43,356 nt of DNA, taken from assembly GCA_002344965.1 (NCBI GenBank), contig DDUU01000052.1, positions 1 to 43,356 of the forward strand, written 5' to 3'. Position numbers and translations under genes: made by a program. Below are positions 43,355 through 43,356 of this stretch, piece by piece; positions within the stretch are counted from its first letter, which is position 1; every line of letters starts with the position of its first letter. Origin of the DNA: Candidatus Tepidiaquacellales bacterium UBA2330 (GTDB lineage Bacteria > Bacteroidota > Ignavibacteria > Tepidaquicellales > Tepidaquicellaceae). The notes beneath the pieces are model-generated. The model saw only the letters and a program-made list of their open reading frames with translations. It was not told the DNA's origin and made no database searches.

Positions 43355-43356
43355 TG

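Noticed and set aside
1..43356. tRNA, rRNA, CRISPR arrays, insertion sequences or prophage genes
   Set aside because: No cloverleaf with a GTTCGA-type arm outside coding sequence, no regularly spaced repeats, and no transposase or integrase frame were found by reading.

Overview
The window looks like a chromosomal segment from an AT-rich member of the Ignavibacteria / Bacteroidota-Chlorobi lineage. The main clue is the first protein, which ends in a typical type IX secretion (T9SS) sorting domain with the NFPNPFNPFTNIKYEI-type motif. Supporting clues are a two-cysteine outer-membrane barrel gene next to TlpA and Omp28 genes, many secreted proteins without recognisable Shine-Dalgarno sequences, a class II (B12-dependent) ribonucleotide reductase, an NrfHA ammonia-forming nitrite reductase and heavy use of TTG start codons. 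The lineage is inferred from protein style; there is no rRNA gene here. I saw no tRNA, rRNA, CRISPR array, transposase or prophage gene.

Layout. 85-7153 (+): a T9SS-exported FG-GAP repeat protein, then small single-gene functions (EamA transporter, DUF2071-like, small membrane protein, NAD(P)-binding epimerase-like, DinB-like, DUF1835-like). 7298-10671 (-): nrfHA, a small zinc-finger/HhH protein, a PepSY membrane protein and a translationally coupled 41-residue ORF. 10839-16028 (+): deoxyribonucleotidase, a secreted/outer-membrane protein, a periplasmic HEAT-repeat cyclophilin, and an FAD/NAD(P) oxidoreductase. 16148-21941 (-): a tight run of enoyl-CoA hydratase, trypsin-like protease with TPRs, sdhA, an unknown secreted protein and sdhB. 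22450-23709 (-): VOC, DUF4406-like and SRPBCC proteins, divergent from a WYL regulator. 25258-28863 (-): nrdJ. 29169-31488 (+): PhzF, a DUF6483-like protein and FKBP-TPR. 31620 (-): a cold-shock protein. 32195-38444 (+): ptsI-like enzyme I, a lone nuoH, then a TlpA / two-cysteine barrel / Omp28 cluster. 38590-39784 (-): a DarT/DarG-type ADP-ribosylation toxin-antitoxin pair in reversed gene order. 39985-43321 (+): a lipoprotein lipase and a secreted HhH + barrel-like protein.

How it fits together. The respiratory genes (nrfHA, sdhAB, nuoH) suggest flexible quinone-linked metabolism including nitrite ammonification. Several cell-envelope clusters stand out: an OMP followed by a periplasmic cyclophilin, and an oxidoreductase (TlpA) next to a barrel whose only two cysteines lie near its C-terminus and a lipoprotein with its own CxxC. 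The clearest accessory element is the DarTG-like pair, markedly AT-rich and flanked by a bidirectional terminator and a short direct-repeat motif. Most convergent gene pairs are separated by clear hairpin terminators. The best candidates for under-described biology are the reversed short DarGT pair, the TlpA-barrel-Omp28 redox cluster, the sdhA-X-sdhB arrangement without a membrane anchor, and the HhH-barrel protein.
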